A stretch of DNA of 64,000 nt from NCBI RefSeq assembly GCF_003931565.1, contig NZ_RRYI01000001.1:682001-746000 (forward strand). Reading direction: 5' to 3'. This DNA comes from Caulobacter sp. 602-1 (GTDB lineage Bacteria > Pseudomonadota > Alphaproteobacteria > Caulobacterales > Caulobacteraceae). The position numbers were made by a program, and so were the translations under genes. Positions within the stretch are counted from its first letter, which is position 1. The number at the start of each line of letters is the position of its first letter. Positions 20,021 to 30,805 of this stretch are shown here, piece by piece. The notes beneath the pieces are model-generated. The model did no database searches, had not been told where the DNA came from, and worked only from the letters and a program-made list of their open reading frames with translations.

Positions 20021-20140
20021 GGTGATCCCTGACGCTGAAACGCCGCGGCCCCCGAGCCCGGCGGGGCGCATCGTTCCCTCGCTGTCACGCGAGCGTCAAT
20101 GTCCGGACGAAAAAATGGGGCGGGTTCAAACCGGACGCAA

Positions 20141-20176
20141 AAAAGGGCCCGCTTGGGAGAGGGGGCGGGCCCTTTT
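20141..20176 (-). terminator. Intrinsic terminator after the M61 peptidase gene
   Basis: Perfect 12-base stem AAAAGGGCCCGC/GCGGGCCCTTTT with a 12-base loop; reading leftward on the minus strand the stem runs into TTTTTT. It separates the M61 and DUF885 transcripts. Confidence 0.85.
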
Positions 20177-20294
20177 CGGTACGCGTTCAGAGGGATTGAA
20201 CAGTCAGGAAGGTGACACAGGTGTCGGCTTCCCGCCCTTCCCCAAATCGTCGCAGGCTGCGAGCGGATCGCAACCTGACGGCGAATTTCGTTAA

Positions 20295-22229
20295 CTATTT
20301 GCGCGGTGTCAGGATGTCGCCGAGACGGTCCGGGGTCCCGGCGATCCGCTCCAGGCGCGGGTAGCGCAGGCCGCCGCGATAGTCGATCTTGACCATCTTG
20401 TAGCGACCGCCGTCCTTGATCAGCAGCTCGACCAGCTGACCATCGGGCTTGGCGGCGGTCTTGACGGCGGCCTTGAGCTTGTCGCCGTCGAACTGCTCGC
20501 CGTTGACGGCCACGACCGTGAGGCCCTGGGTCAGGCCGGCCTTGAACGCGGGGCCGCCCCACTGCACGTCGGTCAGCACGCCGTCAGAACCCACCGTCAG
20601 GCCCAGCGAGTAGCTGAGCGGGGTGTTCTTGGCCTTGGTCTCGGCCGACTTCATGAATTCGGTGGGGGTGTCGGTATAGACGACCTTGTAGCCGCCGCGC
20701 TCGAAGCCATCCAGCGGGGCCTTTTCCTGGACCTCCTGGATGCGGGTCTTCAGGAACGTCGCCCAGTCATAGGCGTAGACGCCGTTCAGAGCGCCGACCA
20801 CGTCGTCGAACGTATAGGTCTTCTCGCTGTACGAGCCGTTGTCGACGCCGAAGAAGGCCTTGGCGAAGTCGTCCAGCGACTTCTTGCCGCCGGTCTTCTC
20901 GCGGATCAGGGTGTCGGCGTCGAGCCAGACCAGCAGGCCTTCGGAATAGTAGTCCTCGCTGCGCTGCCAGGAGAGCCACGACAGCGGCTTGCGGTTGGCG
21001 ATGATCGGGTCGTTGGTGGTGTCCTGCACCGGACGCCAGTCGCGGCCGCGGCGGTTGTCATAGACGGCGGCCGTGGCGGCCAGCGAGTCCATCGCCTGCT
21101 GCTTGGTCAGCAGGCCCGAGCGGGCGGCCAGCACGTTGCCCCAGTACTGGGTCTGGCCCTCATAGACCCACATCATGCTGTCGCGCATCGGCACGTTCAG
21201 GTTCGGAGTCCACAGGTCGGCGGCGCGGCGGAACTTGCCGTTCCACGAGTGGGTGTATTCGTGGCTCAGCAGGTCGCGGCCGACGAAGTTCTTGTCCCAC
21301 TCGTTGAAGTACTTCGGGGCGACGCGGTTTTCGCTGGAGCGATGGTGCTCCAGGCCGATGCCGCCCAGCTTGTCGGACATCGCCACCAGGAAGTCGTAGT
21401 GATCGTAGTGGTGCGAGCCGTAGAGCTTGTAGGCCTGCTGGACGAGGTCCTTGTGGATCTGGATGTATTCCGGCTTGGCCTCAAGGTTCTCGGGGCTGTC
21501 GGCGATCAGGTTCAGGCGCACCGGGGCCGAGCCGGTGGGGTCCAGCTCGACCGACTTGAAGTACTTGCCGGCCATCATCGGCGAGTCGACCAGGATCTCG
21601 ACATTGGTCGGCTTGAAGGTCGTGACCTGGCCCTCGGTCTTGGCGGTCTCCAGGGCTGTAGCGAACTTCCAGCCTTCCGGCAGCTTGACGCTGGCCTCGA
21701 TCGGAATCTGGCGGGTGTAGTAGCCGGCCGGATACATGGTCACCTGCAGCCATTGCAGGTTCAGCATCTCGGGCGTGACCTCGATGCGGCCGACCTTGCC
21801 TTCGACGGCGGTCAGGAACTGGTAGCTGATCTGCAGCTCGGTGACGCCGGCCGGGACGTCGACGTGGAAGGCGTGGACGCTGACCACGTCGCGGGTCCAG
21901 GGGATGCGCTTGCCGTTGGCGGTGACCACCAGGCCGGCCAGCTTGTCCAGGTCGTTGCGCGGGGAGTGGCCGCCCGGGACCCACTGCGGATACAGGAACA
22001 CGAAGTCGCCGGCCTTGCTGACCGGCATGGTCGTGGTGACGTTCCAGATCTTGCGGTCGAGATCGGTGGCGTCGACGGCGACCTTCAGCGTGCCGGCCGT
22101 GTACGGGACGTCGCGCGGGGCTTCGATCGGCGGGGTCGGGGGCGCGGACTCCGGCAGGGGAGAAGTCTGGGCCATAACCGCCGTTGCGGCCAGGGAGAGG
22201 ATGGAGACCGAGAAGAACAGCGCTTTCAC
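20295..22229 (-). CDS. M61 family glycyl aminopeptidase with PDZ domain
   Basis: 644 residues, GTG start, signal peptide of about 20 residues ending VMAQ. M61 N-domain (about 45-200), peptidase core with the zinc motif SHEYTHSWNGK (HExxH, about residue 320) and MMWVYEGQTQYW with the third-ligand Glu, and a C-terminal PDZ domain (about 545-625, YSLGLTVGSDGVLTDVQWGGPAFKAGL is split over its strands). Acts in the periplasm on peptides with N-terminal Gly or Ala. A strong terminator follows it. Confidence 0.9.
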   Translation of the reverse strand: MKALFFSVSILSLAATAVMAQTSPLPESAPPTPPIEAPRDVPYTAGTLKVAVDATDLDRKIWNVTTTMPVSKAGDFVFLYPQWVPGGHSPRNDLDKLAGLVVTANGKRIPWTRDVVSVHAFHVDVPAGVTELQISYQFLTAVEGKVGRIEVTPEMLNLQWLQVTMYPAGYYTRQIPIEASVKLPEGWKFATALETAKTEGQVTTFKPTNVEILVDSPMMAGKYFKSVELDPTGSAPVRLNLIADSPENLEAKPEYIQIHKDLVQQAYKLYGSHHYDHYDFLVAMSDKLGGIGLEHHRSSENRVAPKYFNEWDKNFVGRDLLSHEYTHSWNGKFRRAADLWTPNLNVPMRDSMMWVYEGQTQYWGNVLAARSGLLTKQQAMDSLAATAAVYDNRRGRDWRPVQDTTNDPIIANRKPLSWLSWQRSEDYYSEGLLVWLDADTLIREKTGGKKSLDDFAKAFFGVDNGSYSEKTYTFDDVVGALNGVYAYDWATFLKTRIQEVQEKAPLDGFERGGYKVVYTDTPTEFMKSAETKAKNTPLSYSLGLTVGSDGVLTDVQWGGPAFKAGLTQGLTVVAVNGEQFDGDKLKAAVKTAAKPDGQLVELLIKDGGRYKMVKIDYRGGLRYPRLERIAGTPDRLGDILTPRK

Positions 22230-22355
22230 GAAACACCCCAGTGCGGCGCGCGGGCGTGCTCCCGCGACGAGAAGCCGGGATGTTTGTGGCGTTAATACTC
22301 GCTTGTCGAGGGCAAGTTGGCCGGACGGGCAAGAACGTGGGTATGCGGCCGAAGA

Positions 22356-22472
22356 TGCTCCCCCGCGTTGCGGGGGAGCTGTCGCGAAGCGGCTGAGGGG
22401 GCGAGCTGGACGTAAGCCGCGTTAGCCCCCTCCGGCCCTCCGGGCCACCTCCCCCGCACCGCGAGGGAGGAG
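22356..22472. repeat. Compound GC-rich intergenic repeat
   Basis: Begins with the hairpin GCTCCCCCGC-GTT-GCGGGGGAGC (22357-22379), continues through GCTGAGGGGGC and AGCCCCCTCCGGCC, and ends with CCTCCCCCGC and GCGAGGGAGG. The same pieces recur at 60161-60296, so this is a dispersed Caulobacter intergenic element rather than a one-off terminator. Lies between the M61 and BON genes. Confidence 0.75.
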
Positions 22473-22483
22473 ATTTCGGGACT

Positions 22484-23281
22484 CTAACCCAGCGGCGACG
22501 CCGGAACCGTGGTCGCCGTCGTGTCGGTCCCGCAGTCGACTCGCAGGTTGTTCTGCACGTTGTCGACGCCCGAGACGCTCTCGGCCAGGGCCTCCGCGCG
22601 TCTCTTGTCCTCGCGCGAGCGGACCGTGCCGGTCAGGGTGACGTCACCGTCGGAGACCGCCACCTCGATGCCGTTGGCGTCCAGCCAGCTGTCGTCGGTC
22701 AGCCGGTCGCTGACATCCTCGCGGATGCGCTCGTCCGAGCGGCGATAGCCCTTGGGGCCGCGCCCGCGATGGGCGCCGTCGGCCTCGCGGCGGCGCAGGG
22801 CGTCGTGGTCGCCCATCCAGGAGGAGACCTCGTCGCGGGCCCGGTCGAACCAGGTGCGCTCCTCGTGGCGGGGGCGCTGGTCGCGCGGGCTGAACGAGCG
22901 ATAGGGATTGTAGTCACGGCCATAGGCGCCATCGCGATCCGGGCGATCGCGGTCGCGGCCGTCGAAATAGCGTTCGTCGCCATAATCGGCCGTGCGGCTG
23001 GCATAGCCGCTGGAGCCGTAGTCGCCGGTCGCGCCGCCGAAGTCGTGGCCGCCCACACGGCCATAGCCGATGTCGCCGCCCGCTTGCGCCGCCCGAAGGA
23101 ACTCGCCGCCGTGGCGACGCGGGCCGCGCTCGCCGCGATAGCCGCCTTCGTTGCGGTGAGAAGTGTCATAGGCCGGATCGCGACGTCGCGCGGCGTCGTA
23201 GCCGTAGCCTTGCTGCCGGTCGAAATCGCCGTCGGCTTCGACGTCGAAGCGGCCTTCGCGGTCATTCCATCTCTGGGGCAT
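22484..23281 (-). CDS. BON domain protein with low-complexity N-terminus
   Basis: 265 residues. Residues 1-150 are rich in Arg, Asp, Gly and Tyr (YGYDAARRRDP, DRDRPDRDGAYGRDYNPYRS) with no signal peptide; a WFDRARDEVSSWMGD motif near 150 precedes the BON domain (about 185-250, DDSWLDANGIEVAVSDGDVTLTGTV read in pieces). BON domains bind membranes or partner proteins and often occur in stress proteins. GGAGAAG precedes the ATG. The tail-like N-terminus is probably disordered; function unknown. Confidence 0.8.
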   Translation of the reverse strand: MPQRWNDREGRFDVEADGDFDRQQGYGYDAARRRDPAYDTSHRNEGGYRGERGPRRHGGEFLRAAQAGGDIGYGRVGGHDFGGATGDYGSSGYASRTADYGDERYFDGRDRDRPDRDGAYGRDYNPYRSFSPRDQRPRHEERTWFDRARDEVSSWMGDHDALRRREADGAHRGRGPKGYRRSDERIREDVSDRLTDDSWLDANGIEVAVSDGDVTLTGTVRSREDKRRAEALAESVSGVDNVQNNLRVDCGTDTTATTVPASPLG

Positions 23282-23485
23282 GGGTCTTCTCCGTGGCGGG
23301 CTTGGAAGCTGGGGGCGCGTCGAGGCGCTCCGGCTTTCAAAACGGAGAGGGCGGACGCGATGTTCCTAATGCCGAGCTTGAGATATCCACAGACTCGCCA
23401 AACTTGTGGGCGAAGGACCTACGTCCGATATCTGCGCCGCCGCGCTTCACTATGATGCGCGTTCACCGATCGGCCCCCAGCCTCA

Positions 23486-25426
23486 ATGCGTTTCGACGAC
23501 CGTTTCCTCGAAGAACTGAAGTCCCGCCTTCGCCCGTCCGACGTCGTCGGCAAGACGGTGAAGCTGCGGCGGCAGGGGCGCGAGTACGCGGGTCTGTCGC
23601 CGTTCACCAAGGAGAAGAGCCCGTCGTTCTTCGTCAACGACGAAAAGGGCTTCTATCACTGCTTCTCCAGCGGCAAGCACGGCGACATCATCAGCTTCCT
23701 GCAGGAGACCGAGCGGCTGACCTTCGCCGAGGCGGTCGAGCGTCTGGCGGCCGAGGCCGGCATGAGCCTGCCCGCCGTCGACCCGCACGCCGCCCGCGAG
23801 GAGCAGAAGCGCTCGTCCCTGGGCGACTGGATGGAGCTGGCCGCGGCCTGGTTCGAGGCCGAGCTGCGCCGCCCGGTCGGTCAGGCCGCCCGCGCCTATC
23901 TGGAAAAGCGCGGCCTGCCCGAGAAGGAGTGGAGCCGCTTCCGCATTGGCTTCGCGCCCAACAACCGCACGGGGCTGAAGGACTATCTGGTCGCCAAGGG
24001 CGCCAAGCCGGGCGATCTGGTCGACGCCGGGGTGCTGATCTCGCCCGAGGACGGCGGCCAGCCCTATGACCGCTTCCGCGACCGGATCATCTTTCCGATC
24101 ACCGACACCCGGGGGAAGGTGGTGTCGTTCGGCGGCCGGGCCATGGACCCCAACGCCCGCGCCAAATACCTGAACGGTCCCGAGACGGAACTCTTCCACA
24201 AGGGGCGGGTGCTCTACGGCCTGTTCGAGGCCCGCAAGATCCTGCACGACGGCCAGAGCGGGGGCGGCCAGTTTGGGGGCAAGCCGCCCATGGTGGTGGT
24301 CGAAGGCTATATGGACGTCATCGCCTGCCAGCGCGCCGGCGTGCCGGCCGTGGCGGCCATGGGCACCGCCCTGACCGAGGAGCAGATGGAGGGGCTGTGG
24401 CGCCTGCATCCGACGCCGACCCTGTGCTTCGATGGCGACAAGGCCGGCCAGCGCGCCGCCCACCGCGCCATCGATCGCGCCCTGCCGCTGCTGAAGCCGG
24501 GCCGCTCGTTCCTGTTCTCCATGCCGGTCGGCGGCAAGGATCCCGACGACATACTGCGCGATCAGGGGGCGGCGGCGCTGAAGGCTCAGCTCAGCGACAC
24601 CAAGCCCTTCGTCCAGGCCCTGTTCGAGCGCGAGCGCGACGTCGAGCCCTTCGACACCCCCGAGCAGCGGACCAACCTGAAGGTCCGCCTGCGCACCCTG
24701 GCGGCGACCATCGCCGACAAGGACCTGGCGCACGCCTATAAAGAGGAGCTGCTGGATCGCCTCGACGAGATGCGGGCGGCGCGACGGGTCAAGACCGACG
24801 CCAGCGACGCGGGCCGGCAACTGTCGCGCCAGCGTTGGGACAACACGCCCCGCAAGTTCGGCAAGCCCCGGATCGAGGGCTCCACGGCCGAGGGGCGCGC
24901 GGCCGCCCAGGCTCTGCAGCACGCCCCCAAGCCAATCTCGGCGGCTCTGCTGATCGCCGCCATCCGCGATCCCAAGGTCGTCGACGACCGCATCGAGGTC
25001 TTGATGAACCAGGGCCTGGGCGACGCGCGCCTGGACGGCATCGCCCATGAGCTGGTCAACCTGCGCATGGAGGCCGACCACGTGGAGAGCGGCATGGTGC
25101 GCGGTCGTCTGGCCTCGATCGGCTACGACGCCGGCGCCCTGGCGCTGCTGGAGCGCTCCGCGGCCGGCGTGCGGGCGCTGGACGTGACCCACAGCGCCGC
25201 CCAGAACCCGGAGGAGGCCATCCGCGTCCTCTGGTCGCAGGCCTTCGACCTTTTGATCCGCCTGACGGCCCTGGAGCGCGCGGTCGACGACGCCAAGACC
25301 GACCTGGTCGACGACAGCGACTTCCAGACCCTGCTGCGCCTGAAGACCGAAAGGGACGCGGTCAAGCGCCTGATCGACAGCGGCGGTTGGACCGATCCGG
25401 AGATGGTTTCGCAGGTCCTGCACTAG
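23486..25426 (+). CDS. dnaG: DNA primase DnaG
   Basis: 646 residues, makes RNA primers for replication. Order: CHC2-type zinc-binding domain at the N-terminus, RNA-polymerase/TOPRIM core with VVEGYMDVIACQRAG and the acidic DGDKAGQRAA motif, and a C-terminal helicase-binding region. The zinc domain is degenerate: positions of the canonical Cys, His, Cys, Cys read S38, T41, C59, S62, so only one of four ligands remains. The start ATG has no evident ribosome-binding site. rpoD follows on the same strand, the classical macromolecular-synthesis gene order. Confidence 0.95.
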   Translation: MRFDDRFLEELKSRLRPSDVVGKTVKLRRQGREYAGLSPFTKEKSPSFFVNDEKGFYHCFSSGKHGDIISFLQETERLTFAEAVERLAAEAGMSLPAVDPHAAREEQKRSSLGDWMELAAAWFEAELRRPVGQAARAYLEKRGLPEKEWSRFRIGFAPNNRTGLKDYLVAKGAKPGDLVDAGVLISPEDGGQPYDRFRDRIIFPITDTRGKVVSFGGRAMDPNARAKYLNGPETELFHKGRVLYGLFEARKILHDGQSGGGQFGGKPPMVVVEGYMDVIACQRAGVPAVAAMGTALTEEQMEGLWRLHPTPTLCFDGDKAGQRAAHRAIDRALPLLKPGRSFLFSMPVGGKDPDDILRDQGAAALKAQLSDTKPFVQALFERERDVEPFDTPEQRTNLKVRLRTLAATIADKDLAHAYKEELLDRLDEMRAARRVKTDASDAGRQLSRQRWDNTPRKFGKPRIEGSTAEGRAAAQALQHAPKPISAALLIAAIRDPKVVDDRIEVLMNQGLGDARLDGIAHELVNLRMEADHVESGMVRGRLASIGYDAGALALLERSAAGVRALDVTHSAAQNPEEAIRVLWSQAFDLLIRLTALERAVDDAKTDLVDDSDFQTLLRLKTERDAVKRLIDSGGWTDPEMVSQVLH

Positions 25427-25867
25427 GTTTCTCCCGCTCCGGGGTTGGTCGGGCGAACGCAAATGTTTGCGGTTGCAGGGCCGTCCCATCTTGACACCGG
25501 CGTCACCCAAAGCCATTTGCCGACTCAAGGATTTGCCAAGCAGCTGATTGACATCGCTCGGGCCGCCGTCGCGCGCGCCCTCATCGAAACAGGATGTCAC
25601 CCTCGCCGCGGCCCCAGGTCCCCAGCGGTCGCCGACCCGATCAGGGAAAGCGTCAGGCCGCGCCCACGCCATATGGTCTCCGCCGGGTCTCTCGCGGAGC
25701 GCTCATACATGGCGAATACGGGCGCCCTTGGCGAATTCTGACGGGAACGTGATCCTTGGGAAAGCGCTGAACTTCAAGACGCGCGCGACGGGCAGGCGAC
25801 TCCTTTTCGATACGGATTTTTTCGGCGCCGCTCTTGCACGACGGCGGTGTCGATTTCGGAGAGCTTG
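25427..25867 (+). promoter_or_regulatory. dnaG-rpoD intergenic region, probable rpoD promoters
   Basis: 441 bases without a convincing gene. TTGACA occurs at 25491 and again at 25548, each a candidate -35, but no strong -10 could be paired with confidence. The rpoD ribosome site GGAG is at the right end. A short in-frame run through this region shows no protein-like composition and was not called. Confidence 0.4.
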
Positions 25868-27829
<1,962 letters not shown>

Positions 27830-27854
27830 GAGCCCAGGCTCGACCCGAAATGAG

Positions 27855-27887
27855 AACGCCCCGGTCGCACGGCCGGGGCGTTTTTTT
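27855..27887 (+). terminator. Intrinsic terminator of rpoD
   Basis: 10-base stem AACGCCCCGG/CCGGGGCGTT, 8-base loop and a run of seven or more T, 26 bases after the rpoD stop. Confidence 0.95.
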
Positions 27888-27907
27888 GTCTGATGCAGCC
27901 TTCTCCG

Positions 27908-28411
27908 TCAGGCGTTTTCGAGGGTGCGGGCCTGCGGCTGGTGGGTGTCGAGCGCCATGTTCGGGTCGGCCTGTTCGGTCACGGCGTTGGCGAAGCCGAG
28001 ATATTCGGCCGCGAAGTCCGGCGGCAGCAGCTCCACCAGCCAGGTGTTCTCGACCCACACCTCGACCACATGGAAGTGGCCGCCGCGATCGCAGATGAAG
28101 GCGTCCCAGCCCTTGGCCTTGGCGCGGGCCAGGACCTCGTCGCGGGGCAGGTCGATGCTCAGCGCGAAGTGGGTGGGCGAACGGCCGAAGGCCTCGGGCT
28201 GGCGCAGGAAGATCGCGCCAGGCTCGCCGTTCGGGACCATGACGCTGCCGGCGGGATAGACCTCGATAGCGGTGCCGCGGCCGTCGGCCTTGAACACCAT
28301 GCAGCTGCCGGGGTTGGGCGGGAAATCGACGACGACGCCCCCCATGATGTCGGCGAAGAACTGGCCCACGCCTTGAGGATCGGCGGCGGCTACGGACAGA
28401 TGATGGATCAT
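27908..28411 (-). CDS. VOC (glyoxalase/dioxygenase-fold) protein
   Basis: 167 residues with a vicinal-oxygen-chelate fold: MIHHLSVAAADPQGVGQFFADIMG at the start with the first metal His, then FALSIDL, and VEVWVENTWLVELLPP with the distal Glu. The C-terminal 25 residues are an extra tail. The substrate cannot be inferred. Convergent with rpoD across the terminator. Confidence 0.75.
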   Translation of the reverse strand: MIHHLSVAAADPQGVGQFFADIMGGVVVDFPPNPGSCMVFKADGRGTAIEVYPAGSVMVPNGEPGAIFLRQPEAFGRSPTHFALSIDLPRDEVLARAKAKGWDAFICDRGGHFHVVEVWVENTWLVELLPPDFAAEYLGFANAVTEQADPNMALDTHQPQARTLENA

Positions 28412-28662
28412 TTCGTTTTCCCTTGATCAAGGCGCAGCCGATCCCGTGGCGCGCGACGACCGCCGCGCGCGGGATTTAAGCTCACCTTTTGCTGTTCACT
28501 GATCGGCGTTACGCGCCGAGGCCGCGCGATTTACGGGCGGTGCGGGTAAGTCTCAACTTACAAGGCCGTCATGAAGCCGATTTAACCTTGAGCGTTGCTC
28601 TATCTCAAACACTTAGAGTGAGGCAGGCGGCCGAAGCCGCTCACACTTTCGGCTGCCGCGCT

Positions 28663-30747
28663 CTAGGCGATCTTCTGAGGCGCGGGCTCGGCGGATCGGC
28701 CTTCCAGCGCCCGAGCGACGGCCGCGAACAGCTCCTCACGGCGGATCGGCTTGGGCACGTGGTCGTCCATGCCGGCGGCGCGGCAGCGGGCGATCTGCTC
28801 GGGCAGGACATCGGCGCTGAGGGCGATGATCGGGACGGTTGCCGCCGGGCTCGACAGGGCGCGGATGGCGCGCGTGGCGGTCAGGCCGTCCATCCCCGGC
28901 ATGTGCACGTCCATCAGGACGAGGTCGAAGCTCCCGGCCGTGACCGCCTCGAGCGCCTGGGCGCCGTCACTGGCGGTGGCGACCTCGCAGCCGATCAGGG
29001 TCAACAGAGCCACGCCCAGCTCGCGGTTCATCGGATGATCGTCGACCAGCAGGACGCGGGCGGCGCGCTCGGGGGCGGTCTCCGGCGCGGGACAGCAGCC
29101 GGCGGCCTGGGCGGCGGGGTCGCAGGCCTTGGCGGTGAGGGTGATCCAGAAGCGGGCGCCATGGTCCAACTGGCTCTCGACGCCGATCTCGCCGTTCATG
29201 GCGCTGACCAGAGCCTTGCTGATCGCCAGGCCCAGGCCCGTGCCGCCATAGCTGCGGCTGATCGAGCTGTCGGCCTGGGAGAAGCGCTGGAAGAGCCTGG
29301 CCTGAACCTCGGGGGCGATGCCGATGCCGGTGTCGTTGATCTCGAAGCGCAGGGCGCCGGGGGACGGGCCGGCGGTCAGGCGGGCGACCACGCCGCCGTC
29401 GCGCGTGAACTTCACGGCGTTAGCCAGCAAGTTCAGCAGCACCTGGCGAAGGCGGGTCTCGTCCAGGGCCAGGGGCGCGTCGACATCGCCTTCGAACTGG
29501 GTGTGCAGATAGAGGCCCTTGGCCGCCGCCTCGGGGGCGATGATGGCCATGGCGTCGCGCAGCAGGGCGGCGGGCGAGGTGGGCGTCAGGCTCAGGTCCA
29601 GGCGGCCGGCCTCGACCTTGGCGAAGTCCAGCAGGTCGCCGACGATCTCGGCCAGGGAGTGTCCGGCGCGGCTGACCAGATCCAGGCGGCGGCGGTTCTC
29701 GCTCGACAGGCTGGGATCGTCGGCGACCAGCGTGGCGAAGCCCAGGATGCTGTTCAGCGGGGTGCGGATCTCGTGGCTGATGGTGGCCACGAACTCGGAC
29801 TTGGCGCGGTTGGCCGCCTGGGCGCGGGCCTGGGCGGCGCGGGCGACGGCGCTGCGGCGGACCAGCAGTGCTTGCAGTCGCGCCTGGCGGCCGATCGCCA
29901 GGGCCGCGAGGATGGCCACGACGTAGAGCACGATGTGGAAGATCAGGACTTGGCGGAGCGGCGTCAGGGCGCTTGGCATCGCCACGCCCGTCCGATGCAG
30001 CACGGCGGGAATGGCGACCGCCACGGAGGCGGTCACGACGATCGCCACCGCGCGGGGGCCGCCCCGGAACGCGGCCAGCATGACCGGGGCGAACAGCAAC
30101 GCGCGGTAGTCCATGTCCAGTGTGAAGATGACGGCCGAGAAGGCCAGCACCATCAGCGGGGTGAGGATCGCTTCCAGCCGCCCGACGTGGAAGCCCTGCC
30201 GGTGCCGTCGATCCAGCATGATCAGCGCCATGGGCAGCACCAGGGCCACGCCCATGACGTTGGATGTCGTCCACTCGCTCCAGCCGAGCAGGAAGTGGTG
30301 ACCGGCGCTGACGGCCAGCAGGCTGCTGACGACGATCGAACTGGCGGCGGTCAGGAGGGAACTGGCGGCGATCAGCGCCAGCAGGCTCTTGGGATCGCGA
30401 ACCCGGTTCGGCACGCCCATGCGCCGCAGCAGCACCGCCGTGCCGAAGGTCTGGATGTCGTCCAGGACCGTGACGGTCAGGACGAACCGCATCGGCTCGC
30501 CGACGGCAAGCTCGATAGCCATGTGGACCAGGCTGCTGACAAGCAGGAACACCACGCCCTGGCGTCGGCCCAGCACCATCAAGGCGACGATGACGATCGC
30601 GTTGCTGGTCCAGATCGTCGGGATGTTGTGAGTCGCGCCGGCCAGGACCAGACTGTAGGCGAGACTCGCCGCATAGGCGCAGAGCAGGACGGCGAACCTG
30701 TTCCAGTTCCGCGGCCGCCCGATCGTCCGGGACCCCGAAGTCGTCAC
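28663..30747 (-). CDS. Hybrid sensor histidine kinase with MASE1-like membrane domain
   Basis: 694 residues, GTG start with AGGGGGA upstream. About eight membrane helices fill residues 15-300 in a MASE1-like arrangement. Next come HisKA with SHEIRTPLNSILG (phosphoacceptor His near 335), HATPase with NLLANAVKFT, DTGIGI and GGTGLGLAI, and a C-terminal receiver with LVDDHPMNRE and LMDVHMPGMDG. The ligand is unknown. No HPt protein or separate output regulator is adjacent. The xylanase gene lies 58 bases upstream on the same strand. Confidence 0.88.
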   Translation of the reverse strand: MTTSGSRTIGRPRNWNRFAVLLCAYAASLAYSLVLAGATHNIPTIWTSNAIVIVALMVLGRRQGVVFLLVSSLVHMAIELAVGEPMRFVLTVTVLDDIQTFGTAVLLRRMGVPNRVRDPKSLLALIAASSLLTAASSIVVSSLLAVSAGHHFLLGWSEWTTSNVMGVALVLPMALIMLDRRHRQGFHVGRLEAILTPLMVLAFSAVIFTLDMDYRALLFAPVMLAAFRGGPRAVAIVVTASVAVAIPAVLHRTGVAMPSALTPLRQVLIFHIVLYVVAILAALAIGRQARLQALLVRRSAVARAAQARAQAANRAKSEFVATISHEIRTPLNSILGFATLVADDPSLSSENRRRLDLVSRAGHSLAEIVGDLLDFAKVEAGRLDLSLTPTSPAALLRDAMAIIAPEAAAKGLYLHTQFEGDVDAPLALDETRLRQVLLNLLANAVKFTRDGGVVARLTAGPSPGALRFEINDTGIGIAPEVQARLFQRFSQADSSISRSYGGTGLGLAISKALVSAMNGEIGVESQLDHGARFWITLTAKACDPAAQAAGCCPAPETAPERAARVLLVDDHPMNRELGVALLTLIGCEVATASDGAQALEAVTAGSFDLVLMDVHMPGMDGLTATRAIRALSSPAATVPIIALSADVLPEQIARCRAAGMDDHVPKPIRREELFAAVARALEGRSAEPAPQKIA

Positions 30748-30805
30748 GCAGTCCCCCTGACGCTTACCGAGGCGCGACTATGGGCAAAGAAAGGTCGGCG
30801 TTTGG

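Noticed and set aside
20101..20140. GGTTCAAACC near the terminator as a tRNA-like arm
   Set aside because: No cloverleaf; only a local inverted repeat beside the terminator.
22699..23340. 213-residue Ala/Thr-rich minus-strand frame
   Set aside because: Out-of-frame shadow of the BON protein gene caused by its Arg/Asp/Tyr-rich N-terminus.
25427..25867. Short frames in the dnaG-rpoD gap as a small gene
   Set aside because: No ribosome site and no protein-like composition; treated as regulatory DNA.
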